64,000 bases of DNA from Microvirga sp. TS319 (GTDB taxonomy: Bacteria; Pseudomonadota; Alphaproteobacteria; Rhizobiales; Beijerinckiaceae). Of this stretch, positions 16,274-26,676 are shown in pieces. Position 1 is the stretch's first letter; each line of letters opens with the position of its first letter. The stretch covers positions 2,269,001 through 2,333,000 of the forward strand of contig NZ_JBGGGT010000002.1 in assembly GCF_041276405.1 (NCBI RefSeq), written 5' to 3'. The position numbers were made by a program, and so were the translations under genes. The notes under the pieces were generated by a model. That model searched no databases and had not been told where the DNA came from. It saw nothing but the letters and a program-made list of their open reading frames with translations.

Positions 16274-17257
16274 TCAGTCGAGAAAATCGACTGGCGTCCC
16301 TTTCTTGACCATTCCCGCGAGGTCCTCCGCGTCCCAGTTGGTCAGCCGCACGCAGCCGTGGGAATAGGCTTTCCCGACCTTTTCCGGCTCCGGCGTTCCG
16401 TGGATGCCGTACGACTCGATCGAAAGGTCGATCCAGACCGTTCCGACAGGGTTGTTGGGCCCGGGTTTGATCTCGAACTTTTCCTTCGCCTTCACGCCCT
16501 TGAATCCATAATCCGGATTGTAGGTGTAGACGGGATTATGCGCGACGGCCCTCACCGTGAAGCTGCCCGTGGGCGCGGGCTTCTCTTCACTGCCGATCGA
16601 AGCGGGGTAGACCGCCAGCACGGCGCCATCCTTGCCCAGCACGCGCACGCTGTGTTCGTTCTTGATGACTTCGACCCTCTCCGCCTTCGGCCGATCCTTT
16701 TCGCCGTCCGGTGACGCGACGTTGGCCACGACGATCGTTTCCCCTGCCTTGTCGAAGCGCTTGCCCGGGTTCAGTTCCTTGAGGAGATCGATGTCCATGT
16801 GGAATTTCTCCGCCAGCAGCTCCTCGGGGCTCGAATACGACAGCCGCTCGAGCTTGGCCTGATCCTCCATCCGCTCCGGAATCGCCGTGAAGGGCCCTTT
16901 CACGTCGTCCCCGGCGATCGTGTAGGACATGAGGACGGGGTCGGACGACGTCTCGTTCAGTTTCGCCAGGAGCGCTTCGTCGAGCTTTCCATCGGCATCG
17001 AGTTCATGCGCCCGTTCGAAGGCCTTGATGGCGTTCTGGACGTTTTCGCCATTGCGCCCGTCGATGACGCCGGGAGAGAAACGGGCGCGGTCGAGGAGAA
17101 CCTGCGCCTTGATCAGGATCGGACTGACATCGTTCTCTGTGGAAGCCGACGGGTCCGAGGCCTCGTTCACCGCCTCCATGGTCAGATCCCGCGAGGAAGC
17201 GGCGACACTTCCCGTCATGCACAGGAGTCCGAACGCCACGCATACCAGAACTCTCAT
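16274..17257 (-). CDS. L,D-transpeptidase (YkuD) with peptidoglycan-binding domain
   Basis: 327 residues. Signal peptide (about 1-20), a PG_binding_1-like domain (ILIKAQVLLDRARFSPGVID, about 48-105), a LysM-like middle part, and a C-terminal YkuD domain with the catalytic block YGIHGTPEPEKVGKAYSHGC, in which His and Cys are the active-site residues. The enzyme forms 3-3 peptidoglycan cross-links or attaches proteins to peptidoglycan in the periplasm, as in other Hyphomicrobiales. It lies next to an extensin-like protein, also an envelope gene. Confidence 0.93.
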   Translation of the reverse strand: MRVLVCVAFGLLCMTGSVAASSRDLTMEAVNEASDPSASTENDVSPILIKAQVLLDRARFSPGVIDGRNGENVQNAIKAFERAHELDADGKLDEALLAKLNETSSDPVLMSYTIAGDDVKGPFTAIPERMEDQAKLERLSYSSPEELLAEKFHMDIDLLKELNPGKRFDKAGETIVVANVASPDGEKDRPKAERVEVIKNEHSVRVLGKDGAVLAVYPASIGSEEKPAPTGSFTVRAVAHNPVYTYNPDYGFKGVKAKEKFEIKPGPNNPVGTVWIDLSIESYGIHGTPEPEKVGKAYSHGCVRLTNWDAEDLAGMVKKGTPVDFLD

Positions 17258-17336
17258 TCTTCACTCCGCACCGTGCGCCCCCGGAACGGGGCGGACTTCC
17301 TGTCAAAGACCGAAGCCCGTCGAGCGTTCCTCGCCC

Positions 17337-18146
17337 TCACTGACAAATTCGGTAATCGTTCTTGCGCGCCCGCATATCGAGATGCAGGTGGTTGCCGTGG
17401 TCGGCATCCGCGCCGGGCCCCAGCACGGTCTTGAAGATCTCGCAGGCCCCTTTGTGGATGGCGGACTGGAACGCGGCCTCCGGTGAGCCTTCGGGCTGGA
17501 ACGTGATCGTCAGCGGGGACCTCTTGTCGAACTCGAACCCCATCACGTCCACGCCGTTCCCGAACGCATGCTCGCTCCGCTTGCCGCCCGAGCGCTGATC
17601 CCGGCACTGATAGGACGTACCGATGAGGAGCCTGGTCGGCGCGCTCTGGAAATGCTCCTTCGCGCGGGGCCCGACGACATCGCCGACCCAATGGGCGAGC
17701 GTTTCCGCATACTGACATTCCATCAGCGAATCCGGCGCGACGTCGACGCCGTTCGCGAGCGCCAGGACCGATACAGGGTTACCGAGCCGGCAATCGTTCT
17801 CCTCCACCGGCGGGCGTTTCTCGAACTTGAGGCCGAGCGCCTCGAGCCGTCCGATGCAAGCCAGGTCGGCCTCGCTCGGAGACGCGGCTTTTCCCTCCTG
17901 GGCCTCCGGTTTCGGCGGCCCTTGCCTCTCGTGGACCTGCTCCTGGACCTGCTCCTGGACCTGCGGCGTCAGCCCCTTCGGCCGTGGCGGCGGCAAGGGA
18001 GGCGGAGCCTCCTGAGCGAAAGCGCCGCAAGGGAAGACAAGCGCGACAGCGAGAATCAAAGGCAATGCCGCATGCGGCGAGGGTCGTTCGGAGCGGTGTT
18101 CTTTCGAACTTGAAGATTTCCCAACAAGCTTTGCCATGCCTGACAA
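17337..18146 (-). CDS. extensin-like family protein
   Basis: 269 residues. An N-terminal hydrophobic segment (about 29-44) acts as a signal peptide. A Pro-rich linker with a QVQEQVQEQV repeat comes next, from three copies of a 12-base unit at about 17937-17973. The extensin-like C-terminal domain (about 95-269) has CIGRLEALGLKFEK, NGVDVMGFEF and the final ADHGNHLHLDMRARK. The C-terminal HxH and Asp pattern resembles metal-dependent D-Ala-D-Ala peptidases of the VanY type, so peptidoglycan hydrolysis is plausible. It is 79 bases upstream of the L,D-transpeptidase gene. Confidence 0.88.
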   Translation of the reverse strand: MSGMAKLVGKSSSSKEHRSERPSPHAALPLILAVALVFPCGAFAQEAPPPLPPPRPKGLTPQVQEQVQEQVHERQGPPKPEAQEGKAASPSEADLACIGRLEALGLKFEKRPPVEENDCRLGNPVSVLALANGVDVAPDSLMECQYAETLAHWVGDVVGPRAKEHFQSAPTRLLIGTSYQCRDQRSGGKRSEHAFGNGVDVMGFEFDKRSPLTITFQPEGSPEAAFQSAIHKGACEIFKTVLGPGADADHGNHLHLDMRARKNDYRICQ

Positions 18147-18280
18147 CCGGCGTCGGCAAGCTTGCGTTCCGTCATCCCTTTGGATGTCTTGCCCTCATCT
18201 CGGGCTCGCACCACATTTTCTTGAGCCTTGAAGATCTTCGTCTCGCGGCGAGACGTTCCGCCGCCGGGAAAGGACTAGTG

Positions 18281-18664
18281 ATGAGCCTGATTTCGCTTCC
18301 GCCCGCAGAGTATGGCGAGGGACTGGAGCTGGGCTCCAAGCTCCACGAGCTTCAGGAAACCCATGCCACGAAACGCACCGCCGAGCTCCAGGCGAGGGTG
18401 GCCCGCCTCCGGGCCGAGCTCCAGGACGCCGAACAGCAGTTGGAATACGAGCAGAACCGGTGGCCCGAGATCGGCGAGTTCGTCCGCTGCCCGCTCACCG
18501 GCTTCTTCGGCCAGGTCACGAAGGTCACGCCCCGCGCCTATGGCCGGCCCTGGGTCGAGATCCTGCTGTATCTCGACACGACCATGCCGGGTCACGCCAA
18601 TATCGACCTGTTCGCCAACTGGGAGCTGATCGACCCGCCCGTGGTGGACGAGCAGGCCGCCTGA
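18281..18664 (+). CDS. coiled-coil hypothetical protein
   Basis: 127 residues starting at an ATG 4 bases after an in-frame TAG and behind AAAGGA. Residues about 18-60 form a coiled coil (KLHELQETHATKRTAELQ and the following heptads). The C-terminal part, GEFVRCPLTGFFGQVTKVTP then PWVEILLYLDTTM, looks like a small beta domain. No known family was recognised. It is probably cytosolic, and divergent from the extensin-like gene. Confidence 0.7.
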   Translation: MSLISLPPAEYGEGLELGSKLHELQETHATKRTAELQARVARLRAELQDAEQQLEYEQNRWPEIGEFVRCPLTGFFGQVTKVTPRAYGRPWVEILLYLDTTMPGHANIDLFANWELIDPPVVDEQAA

Positions 18665-18727
18665 GGGCCGCGGGGCCACCCCATGGGAGCGGCCCTGTTC
18701 GTGAATGGGTCTTCTTACCGGGTCTTC

Positions 18728-19042
18728 TTAATGGGTGGCCCCGGACCGCACGTCCTCGGGCCGGATCGGGCTGGGCAGCCTCGCCTCTTCCGCGCGCAGG
18801 CCGGACCGCACGATCTGCGTCGGCTCGAAGGCCTGCGAGACGTACCGGGGACGGTTGCGGAGATCCATCAGGGCGCGAAGCTCCGCCGCCGCAAGATCCA
18901 TGGGCTTCGCGTCACGCCAGCGCCTGCGGAATTTGGGCTCCCGCGAAAAGAGGCTCCACACGCTCTTCACCTCCTCCTCGACCTGTAAGATGATCCGTCC
19001 GGAAAACGATTTCCGGAGGTTGAAACGCCCCGTCAGAGCCAT
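18728..19042 (-). CDS. hypothetical protein, 104 residues
   Basis: The start at 19042 is chosen because AGGAACAGGA precedes it; the frame is open to 19186 but looks non-coding there. A basic N-terminus (TGRFNLRKSFSGRIILQVEE) leads to WRDAKPMDLAAAELRALMDL and a C-terminal RNRPRYVSQAF region. It has no signal peptide or membrane helix. Function is unknown. It is convergent with the coiled-coil gene. Confidence 0.6.
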   Translation of the reverse strand: MALTGRFNLRKSFSGRIILQVEEEVKSVWSLFSREPKFRRRWRDAKPMDLAAAELRALMDLRNRPRYVSQAFEPTQIVRSGLRAEEARLPSPIRPEDVRSGATH

Positions 19043-19188
19043 TGTCCTGTTCCTTGCTGGGAATTCTTCGACCAGCCTCCCGATAGAAGATCGGCGTCGC
19101 CAAAGCCTTAAGACACAAGGTAAATGGGCATGAAGCTCGGCGCCGCAAGCGTGCCGTCGAGGCGTCCCGTCCGGCGGCTTCGTCATGG

Positions 19189-19364
19189 TCGATGTTTTCG
19201 AGTATCTCTTCGCGCAAAAGCGGTTCCCACTTCCCGCGCCCGATGCTCTCCTTGCTTGAGCATCTTTTCACGCAAAACCGGTGCCCACTTTTGCGCCCGA
19301 TGCTCTACTTGCTCGACCATCTTTTCACGCAAAACCGGTGCCCACTTTTGCGCCCGATGCTCTA
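19189..19364. repeat. three tandem palindromic repeats of about 60 bases
   Basis: Units at about 19189-19250, 19257-19305 and 19313-19364 share the core TTTTCACGCAAAACCGGTGC and CCACTTTTGCGCCCGATGCT. The last two are nearly identical. The right border, GCTCTA, contains the TAG stop of the ABC permease gene. They fill most of the 19043-19361 interval. Confidence 0.95.
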
Positions 19365-20189
19365 CTTGACCGCTCCCAGCGCGAGGCCGCGCACGAGAAA
19401 GCGCTGCAGCCATGCGAAGGCGATCGCGACCGGGATCGTCGCCGCGAAGGTGGCGGCCATCACATGATGCCACTCCACGGTGTAGCGGCCCGAAACCAGC
19501 GAGAAGATCTGAATGGGAAGGGTGTAGCTGTCCTGCGAGCGCAGGAGCGTCAGGGCGATGACGAACTCGTTCCACGCATTGATGAAGGTAAAGATCGCCG
19601 TCACCACCATTGCGGGCACGGCAAGGGGAAGGAACACCTTCACGAGGGTCTTGGCCCGCCCTGCCCCTTCCATCCAGGCCGCCTCCTCCAGATCGACCGG
19701 GATGGTGGCGAAATAGCTCTGCAGCATCCAGACCGAGAACGCGATGTTGAAGGCTGCGTAGACGACGGTCACGGCGTTGATGTTGTCGATCACCCCCAGA
19801 GCCACCATCAGGCGGAACAGCCCCACCACGAGGACGATGGGCGACAGCATCTGCGTGACCAGCAGGAACTGGCGGTAGAACTCACGCCCCTTGAAGTCGA
19901 AGCGGGTCAGGGCATACGCCGCCGGGATGGAAACGATCAGCGATCCCAGCGTCGCCAGCACGGACACGTAAAGCGAATTCCTCAGGGCATTGCCGAAATT
20001 CGTCGCGGCCCACATGGTCCGGAAATTCTCCCACGCGAGCCGGGAGGGCCACCAGGTCGGCGTCAGCACTTCCGTGCTCGGCTTGAGGGCCGTGATCACC
20101 ATCACGGCGAAGGGAAAGAGCGCCGCTACGACAATCGGCGAGAGAATGAGCCAGCAGACGAGCGAGCGGCGCAGCTTGGCGGAGTTCAT
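19362..20189 (-). CDS. ABC sugar-type permease (MalG/UgpE-like)
   Basis: 275 residues with six predicted helices and the permease EAA loop, seen as [25 protein letters not shown], the contact point for the ATPase. It is the last gene of the minus-strand unit (binding protein, two permeases) and overlaps the upstream permease by 4 bases. CUT1-type permeases import oligosaccharides or polyols. The divergent neighbours suggest an amino-sugar or peptide-like substrate here. The TAG stop lies in a repeat border. Confidence 0.9.
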   Translation of the reverse strand: MNSAKLRRSLVCWLILSPIVVAALFPFAVMVITALKPSTEVLTPTWWPSRLAWENFRTMWAATNFGNALRNSLYVSVLATLGSLIVSIPAAYALTRFDFKGREFYRQFLLVTQMLSPIVLVVGLFRLMVALGVIDNINAVTVVYAAFNIAFSVWMLQSYFATIPVDLEEAAWMEGAGRAKTLVKVFLPLAVPAMVVTAIFTFINAWNEFVIALTLLRSQDSYTLPIQIFSLVSGRYTVEWHHVMAATFAATIPVAIAFAWLQRFLVRGLALGAVK

Positions 20190-21070
20190 GCTTTCGCTCC
20201 CCTGGACGCGGTGAGCCGCACATAGATCAGCGTGAAGACCAGCAGGATGCCGAACATCACCAGCGAAACGGCGGAGGCCTCACCGAGTTTTCCAAGCCGG
20301 AACCCGACCTTGTAGAGATAGGTGACGAGAATGTCGGTGGAGTTCGCCGGGCCGCCCTGCGTCATCGCCCAGATGATCGGGAACGAGTTGAACACATAGA
20401 TCGTGTTCAGCACGAGCGCGATGTTCAGGAACGGCGCTATGAGCGGCAGCGTGATGTAGCGAAACTGCTCCCAGCGCCCTGCCCCCTCCAGGGCCGCGGC
20501 CTCGTAAAGATCGTCCGGGATCGAGGCGAGGCCGCCCAGGATGATCGTGACGGTGAACGGAATGGTCACGAGGATGCCGATGAGGATCTGCATCGGGAAG
20601 GCGGTCCTCGCCTCCGCGAGCCATTGGATGTTCTCGTCGATGATGCCGAAATCCATGAGGGCCGAGTTCAGCATGCCGCTCTCGCCCGACAGGGCCCAGC
20701 GCCAGACGATGGCCGTCATGGTGAGCGAAACCGCCCAGGGCAGCATGACGAGCACGCGGGCGAGATCGCGTCCGTAGAAATCCTCGTTCAGGACCAGGGC
20801 GACGGGCACCGAACAGAGGATGGCGCCTCCCACCACGCCGATCGTCCAGATCCCGGTTCGCCAGAGCGCGTCGATGAAGTTCGGATCGTCGAGCAGCGCG
20901 CGGAAATTCGCCATGCCCACGAAGTCGCGCAGCTGGCCGAAGCGGTTGACGCTGTGGCTTGCGAGCTGCGCCAGCTCGTTGACGGGCCAGATGACGATGA
21001 GGGCCGCCAGGACGAAACTGGGAAGGATGAGAACGTAGGGCGCGACCACCCGTTTCGAGGTCATTGACAT
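20186..21070 (-). CDS. ABC sugar-type permease (MalF/UgpA-like)
   Basis: 294 residues, six helices. The EAA loop reads [20 protein letters not shown]. It is the partner of the 19362-20189 permease and lies between it and the binding-protein gene, forming the heterodimeric channel of a CUT1 importer. The ATPase is encoded on the opposite strand at 23440. Confidence 0.9.
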   Translation of the reverse strand: MSMTSKRVVAPYVLILPSFVLAALIVIWPVNELAQLASHSVNRFGQLRDFVGMANFRALLDDPNFIDALWRTGIWTIGVVGGAILCSVPVALVLNEDFYGRDLARVLVMLPWAVSLTMTAIVWRWALSGESGMLNSALMDFGIIDENIQWLAEARTAFPMQILIGILVTIPFTVTIILGGLASIPDDLYEAAALEGAGRWEQFRYITLPLIAPFLNIALVLNTIYVFNSFPIIWAMTQGGPANSTDILVTYLYKVGFRLGKLGEASAVSLVMFGILLVFTLIYVRLTASRGAKA

Positions 21071-21127
21071 CCCGCTGGCTGAACGAACGGACGAGGGGCC
21101 GGACGGCGGGCCCGGCCCCTTTCGCGG

Positions 21128-22378
21128 CTACTTCTTCAAAACCGCGTTCGCCTTGGCGGCGGCCTCCTTCAGGGTCGGCTCGATCTGTCCCTGGCCGAGA
21201 TAGATCCGCTGCAGCGCCGACGTCGTCGTATCGGCGATCTCCTCCCAGCCTGCGATCACGGGCGCGAAGCGCGCGATGGGCAGAAGGCTCGTGAAGACCT
21301 TCAGGTCCGCGTTGTCGGCGAAGTACTTGTCCTCGGCTTCAGCCTTCGTCACCGGCAGGAAGCCCTCGTCGATCGTGAACTTGATCCGCTGCTTGGGCTG
21401 GAACAGGAAGTCGAGGAATTTGAACGCCTCGGCCTTGTTCTTGGAGTTCTGGAACATGATGACGGAATCCGTGACGCCGTAGGTGCCCTGATCCCCGCCC
21501 GGCCCTTTCGGGATCGGAGCCACGCCGTATTTGAGGTTCGGGGCCTCGGCGCGGATCTGGTTCGCGAGGAACGGAGCCGTCATCATCATGCCGATCTTGC
21601 CCTGCTTGAACAGGTTCTGCACGTCCTCGCGCGCGTAGGACGTCACGCCCGGCTGCGTCGCCCCTTCGTCGATCAGGCGCTTGTAGAGAGACGCGGCGTC
21701 GACGGCGGCCTTCGAGTCGAGCCCCGACTTCCCGTCCTTCACGATCTCGCCGCCGAAGGACCACATGGCATAATAGAAATAGACGTCGGTCTCGACTTCC
21801 TTGCCCTGAAGACCGAAGCCGTAGACCCCGTTGCCGAGGGCCGAGACCTTCTTGGCGTCCGTCTCCAGCTCCGCCCAGGTCTTCGGCGGCTCGGACAGGC
21901 CGGCCTTCGCAAAGAGGTCCTTGTTGTAGTACATCGCGCGCGCGGACGCGGCAATCGGCAGCCCGTAGGTCTTGCCGTTCATCACGGACGGGGTCAGGAA
22001 CGTCTCGATGAAGCGCCCTTTGATCTCAGGCGTCATGTAGCTGTCGAGCGGCTCCGCGATGCCCTGCTCGACGAAGTCGACGAGCCAGCGGGTTCCGATG
22101 ATGGACAGGTCCGCATTGGCGTTCGCCGAAATGTCGGTGGTCAGCTTCTGAAGGAGGTTGTCCCACGGCACCACTTCGAACTGGATCTTGATGCCCGGAT
22201 TGGCGGCCTCGAAGTCCTTGGCCACCTGCTCGAAATAAGGCCCGGTCTTGGCCGAATACTCCGCGACCGTCATCCGGACCGTTCCCGCATTCGCCGTCGC
22301 CGAGAGAGCGATGGCCCCGACGCCCGCGAGCATCAGTCCCTTGAGGTTGAAGAAGGTGTTCTTGTGCAGTGTTTTCAC
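21128..22378 (-). CDS. ABC transporter extracellular solute-binding protein, family 1
   Basis: 416 residues from a GTG at 22378 behind AGAGGGA; the longer frame to 22513 has no site. The signal peptide ends at about residue 31 (SATANAG). The mature part has the SBP_bac_1 pattern: VRMTVAEYSAKTGPYFEQVA, VVPWDNLLQKLTTDIS, and a C-terminal FLDFLFQPKQRIKF. It captures the substrate in the periplasm for the two permeases. A 14-bp-armed hairpin lies directly before the ribosome-binding site. Confidence 0.92.
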   Translation of the reverse strand: MKTLHKNTFFNLKGLMLAGVGAIALSATANAGTVRMTVAEYSAKTGPYFEQVAKDFEAANPGIKIQFEVVPWDNLLQKLTTDISANANADLSIIGTRWLVDFVEQGIAEPLDSYMTPEIKGRFIETFLTPSVMNGKTYGLPIAASARAMYYNKDLFAKAGLSEPPKTWAELETDAKKVSALGNGVYGFGLQGKEVETDVYFYYAMWSFGGEIVKDGKSGLDSKAAVDAASLYKRLIDEGATQPGVTSYAREDVQNLFKQGKIGMMMTAPFLANQIRAEAPNLKYGVAPIPKGPGGDQGTYGVTDSVIMFQNSKNKAEAFKFLDFLFQPKQRIKFTIDEGFLPVTKAEAEDKYFADNADLKVFTSLLPIARFAPVIAGWEEIADTTTSALQRIYLGQGQIEPTLKEAAAKANAVLKK

Positions 22379-22396
22379 GTGTATGTTCCCTCTGCT

Positions 22397-22488
22397 AGAG
22401 CTGTTTCCACCGACGTGGAAGGAGCTCTTTTCTTTGCTTTGCCGCATTTTTGGACGGCGAACCGGATCCACCTCGCCGAAAAAATGCT
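22397..22488. promoter_or_regulatory. two hairpins in the divergent control region
   Basis: AGAGCTGTTTCCAC and GTGGAAGGAGCTCT (22397-22428) pair at 12 of 14 positions around CGAC. A second imperfect hairpin with GCATTTTT and AAAAATGC ends spans about 22443-22488 and contains ACCGGATCCAC. The CTAG border suggests members of the repeat family, but the first hairpin sits in the leader of the binding-protein mRNA and could be regulatory. The rest of 22379-22668 is AT-rich spacer. Confidence 0.45.
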
Positions 22489-22668
22489 TGAGGGCCGCAC
22501 ACCATAGACACACCTTAGAAAAGCAGCCCGGCAGCCTGCATTGTTGTGAAAGATAATTACTTAGGCAAGGCTATACTTACGTATATTCCTGGCTTTGATG
22601 TTGCTAATTTACATAAATCGCTTCAGCCTTATCGCTCTCGAAGGCATGGAGCAGTTCGGAGCAGTCCG

Positions 22669-23427
22669 TTGAAGAACAGCTTGGAAGGCCGCTTGGCCGT
22701 CATTACGGGCGCGGGTGGCGGCATCGGCGTCACCATGGTCGAGCGGTTTCGGGACGCCGGCGCACGGGTTGTCGCCTGCGACGTCTCGGCCGAGGCGCTC
22801 GATACGCTGGACGTGGCCGACAGGGAGGCGTTCGACCTCGGCGATGCCGATGCGTGCAGGAAGGCTTGTGCGCGCATTCAGGAGCGCGTCGGCCTGCCGG
22901 ATATCGTCGTCAGCAATGCGGGCTATACCCGCGCGGAGACCCTCGAACAGGTCGACGACCGGGCCTGGAATTTCGAACTCGACGTGAATCTCAACGGGGC
23001 GCGGAACTTCACTGCGCCGTTCCTCGAGCCGATGAAGGCGAGAGGTTCCGGCGTGTTCGTCTTCATCGCGTCCGTGAACGCCCTCGCCCATTTCGGCAAT
23101 CCCGCCTATGCGGCGGCCAAGGCGGGCCTGGTGGCCTATGCCCGGGCCATCGCGACGGAATGCGGGCGACACGGCATCCGGTCGAATGCGATCTGCCCGG
23201 GCTCCGTGCGCACGCATGCATGGGATCACCGGATCGAGAAGGATCCCGGAATTCTCGACAAGGTCTCGCGCCTCTATCCCCTCGGCCACATGGTGACGCC
23301 CGCCGACGTGGCGAATGCGGCGGTCTTTCTCGCGTCGCCCTTTTCGGCCGGGATCACGGGCGTCGCCCTGCCCGTGGATGGCGGCCTCATGGCCGGCAAC
23401 CTGCCTTTCATCGACGCGATCAGGTGA
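22669..23427 (+). CDS. short-chain dehydrogenase/reductase
   Basis: About 252 residues from a TTG at 22669 (GGAG upstream). The frame opens earlier at 22546, but that part is AT-rich and unlike protein. The SDR motifs are TGAGGGIG (NAD(P)-binding), SNAGYTRAE, a Ser in IASVNA and the catalytic YAAAK. The C-terminus ends in PVDGGLMAGN, typical of the classical SDR fold. It is the first gene of the plus-strand unit with an ABC ATPase and an RpiR regulator, so it probably oxidises the imported sugar-like substrate. Confidence 0.85.
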   Translation: MKNSLEGRLAVITGAGGGIGVTMVERFRDAGARVVACDVSAEALDTLDVADREAFDLGDADACRKACARIQERVGLPDIVVSNAGYTRAETLEQVDDRAWNFELDVNLNGARNFTAPFLEPMKARGSGVFVFIASVNALAHFGNPAYAAAKAGLVAYARAIATECGRHGIRSNAICPGSVRTHAWDHRIEKDPGILDKVSRLYPLGHMVTPADVANAAVFLASPFSAGITGVALPVDGGLMAGNLPFIDAIR

Positions 23428-23439
23428 GCGGAGCGCCCG

Positions 23440-24513
<1,074 letters not shown>

Positions 24514-24515
24514 CC

Positions 24516-25397
24516 GTGAACGCGCCACAGGATATCCTCGCAAGGGTGCGCCGGTGGGCCGAGGACGGCTCCAAGGCGGAGCGCAGGCTCGCGTCTCTGG
24601 TGCTCTCCGACCTTGCTTACGTGTCCAAGGCGACAATTGCGGATATCGCGGGCCGCGCGGGCGTGAGCGAGCCGACCGTGACGCGGTTCGCAAGAGCGGT
24701 CGGCTGCGAAGGCATGCGGGATTTCAAATATCATCTCGCCCAGGCCCTGGCCGTGGGCGGCAATGATCCCAACCCGTCGCCGGCCCGGCGCGAAGAGCGG
24801 GAGGAGCGTATCCTGTCCGCCGTCTGCGACAACGCCATCACGGCGATCGAGGATGTGCGGGCGACCATCGACATGGATGTCGTCGACCGGATCGCCGAGC
24901 GGATCTCGACCGCCCGCTCGGTGCTGGCCTACGGTTCGGGGGGCGATTCCTCGATCATGTCGATGGAACTTCACAACCGGCTGTTCCGCCTCGGCTTGTC
25001 CGTCATGGCGCACAGCGACGGCCAGATGCAGCGAATGACCGCATCGGTGGCGAGCCCGGACACGGCCGTGATCGCCTTCTCGACCTGCGGATATTCTCGC
25101 TCGGTGGTCGACTCCGTCAGAATTTCGCGCCATTACGGAGCCAGGACGGTCGCCGTGACCGCGCCGGGTTCCGCCCTGGCGCGCGAAGCGGAGATTCTCC
25201 TGCCCTTTTCGATTCCGGAGGACGGCAATCTCTACAAACCGAACGCCGCGCGCTATGCCATGATGGCCATCGTCGATCTGATCGCGATGACCACGGCGGA
25301 GGCCATCGGGCCATCCGTGCTCGAAGGGCTCCGCCGCATCAAGCACAGCCTCGCGGCCGCGAACGTCAACGACCCGAGGTCGCCCCTGGGCGACTAG
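24516..25397 (+). CDS. MurR/RpiR family transcriptional regulator
   Basis: 293 residues from a GTG that follows the ATPase TGA by 2 bases, so translation is coupled. An N-terminal HTH_6 domain (KATIADIAGRAGVSEPTVTR, about 38-57) is joined to a C-terminal SIS domain (about 125-260; YGSGGDSSIMSMEL, FSTCGYSRSVVDSVRI) that binds phosphosugars. It probably controls the divergent transporter and dehydrogenase operons. RpiR proteins often sense amino-sugar phosphates such as MurNAc-6P. Its TAG stop is the CTAG border of the next repeat. Confidence 0.92.
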   Translation: MNAPQDILARVRRWAEDGSKAERRLASLVLSDLAYVSKATIADIAGRAGVSEPTVTRFARAVGCEGMRDFKYHLAQALAVGGNDPNPSPARREEREERILSAVCDNAITAIEDVRATIDMDVVDRIAERISTARSVLAYGSGGDSSIMSMELHNRLFRLGLSVMAHSDGQMQRMTASVASPDTAVIAFSTCGYSRSVVDSVRISRHYGARTVAVTAPGSALAREAEILLPFSIPEDGNLYKPNAARYAMMAIVDLIAMTTAEAIGPSVLEGLRRIKHSLAAANVNDPRSPLGD

Positions 25398-25501
25398 AGC
25401 ATCGAACGCAAAAGTGGGCACCGGTTTTGCGTGGAAAGATGCTCGGGCAAGGAGAGCATCGAACGCAAAAGTGGAACCCGGTTTCGCGTGAAAAGATGCT
25501 C
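25394..25501. repeat. tandem palindromic repeats after the RpiR gene
   Basis: Two units, each GAGCATCGAACGCAAAAGTG, CCGGTTTTGCGTG (second: CCGGTTTCGCGTG) and AAAGATGCTC. The first begins in the CTAG that holds the RpiR stop codon. Confidence 0.92.
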
Positions 25502-25520
25502 AAAACCATCAACTGAATGC

Positions 25521-25554
25521 AGCGGATATGGGCTCGATGTCACGTCCGATGCGA
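25521..25554. repeat. short palindromic repeat before the aldolase gene
   Basis: GCGGATATGGGCTCGATGTC and ACGTCCGATGCG, a short copy 20 bases upstream of the start codon at 25574. Confidence 0.65.
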
Positions 25555-25573
25555 TAAGAGAGATCAGGTTCCC

Positions 25574-26635
25574 ATGACCAAGATTCATGAACTGGATACC
25601 CCCGTCGTGCTGATCGACCTCGACCGCGTCGAGGCCAATCTCAAGCGTGCCCAGGACTATGCCGACGCCCACGGCATGAAGCTGCGTCCACACATCAAGA
25701 CCCACAAGCTGCCTCAGTTCGCCAGACGGCAGATGGAGCTCGGCGCCATCGGCATCACCTGCCAGAAGATCGGCGAGGCCGAAGTGATGGTCGAGGCCGG
25801 GATCAGCGACATTCTTCTGCCCTACAATATTCTCGGCGAGCCGAAGCTGAAGCGGCTTCTCGCCCTCGCGCGGCGCGCATCGCTCAAAGTCACCGCGGAC
25901 AGCGCCACCACCATCGACGGCTATTCCCGAACCTTTGCCGGCTCGGGCCTGACCCTTCCGGTTCTCGTGGAATGCGATACGGGCGGGGGACGCGTGGGCG
26001 TCCAGACGCCCGAAGCGGCGGTCGCGCTCGCCAGGCACATCGCCGCCTCGGAGGGCCTGCGCTTCGCCGGTCTGATGACCTATCCGGCCAAGGGCATGGT
26101 CGCCGAGGCCAATGCCTGGCTCGAGCGCGCCGTAGCCCTGCTCGATGAGGCGGGCCTCAAGCCCGAGATCGTCTCCACGGGAGGCACGCCCGATCTCTGG
26201 CGCAGCAAGGACAACCGCGCCGCCACGGAATATCGTCCCGGCACCTATATCTATCTCGACCGGTTCGAGGTGAAGGAAGGCGTCGGAGGCTTCGAGGATT
26301 GCGCCCTCACGGTTCTGGCGACCGTCGTCTCGCGCCCGACCGACGACCGTGCGGTCCTCGACACCGGGTCGAAATCGCTGACCAGCGACACCCTGGGCCT
26401 TCAAGGTTTCGGCCGGATCGCCGAGTACCCGGACGCGGTCATCGTCTCGTTGAGCGAGGAGCACGGCGTCGTGGATCTCAGCCGTTCGGCCACCAAGCCC
26501 GAGGTCGGCGAAATGGTCCGCATCGTGCCGAACCATGTCTGCCCCGTGACGAACCTGTTCGACGAGGTGACGTTCGTGCGTGGAGACGACGTGATCGAGA
26601 CGGTTCCGGTTGCCGCGCGCGGCAAGGTGGCCTGA
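25574..26635 (+). CDS. D-threonine aldolase / D-serine dehydratase-like PLP enzyme (DSD1 family)
   Basis: 353 residues, fold-type III (alanine-racemase-like barrel). The PLP lysine is in RPHIKTHKLPQ near residue 40, the phosphate-binding region in STGGTPDLW, and the C-terminal beta domain carries EEHGVVDL and the metal-binding HxC of IVPNHVCPVTNLFD. Such enzymes cleave or dehydrate D-beta-hydroxy amino acids with PLP and a divalent metal. It precedes a SnoaL-like gene and a D-aminoacylase gene on the same strand, pointing to catabolism of an N-acylated D-amino acid. Confidence 0.9.
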   Translation: MTKIHELDTPVVLIDLDRVEANLKRAQDYADAHGMKLRPHIKTHKLPQFARRQMELGAIGITCQKIGEAEVMVEAGISDILLPYNILGEPKLKRLLALARRASLKVTADSATTIDGYSRTFAGSGLTLPVLVECDTGGGRVGVQTPEAAVALARHIAASEGLRFAGLMTYPAKGMVAEANAWLERAVALLDEAGLKPEIVSTGGTPDLWRSKDNRAATEYRPGTYIYLDRFEVKEGVGGFEDCALTVLATVVSRPTDDRAVLDTGSKSLTSDTLGLQGFGRIAEYPDAVIVSLSEEHGVVDLSRSATKPEVGEMVRIVPNHVCPVTNLFDEVTFVRGDDVIETVPVAARGKVA

Positions 26636-26676
26636 CCCCGTTCCCCTCGCCTGCCCTGTTCTCCCGAGGTTCCGAC

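Noticed and set aside
18137..18180. EcfG promoter before the extensin-like gene (GGAAC N17 GGTT, minus strand)
   Set aside because: The -10 element is non-consensus and only about ten bases separate it from the start codon.
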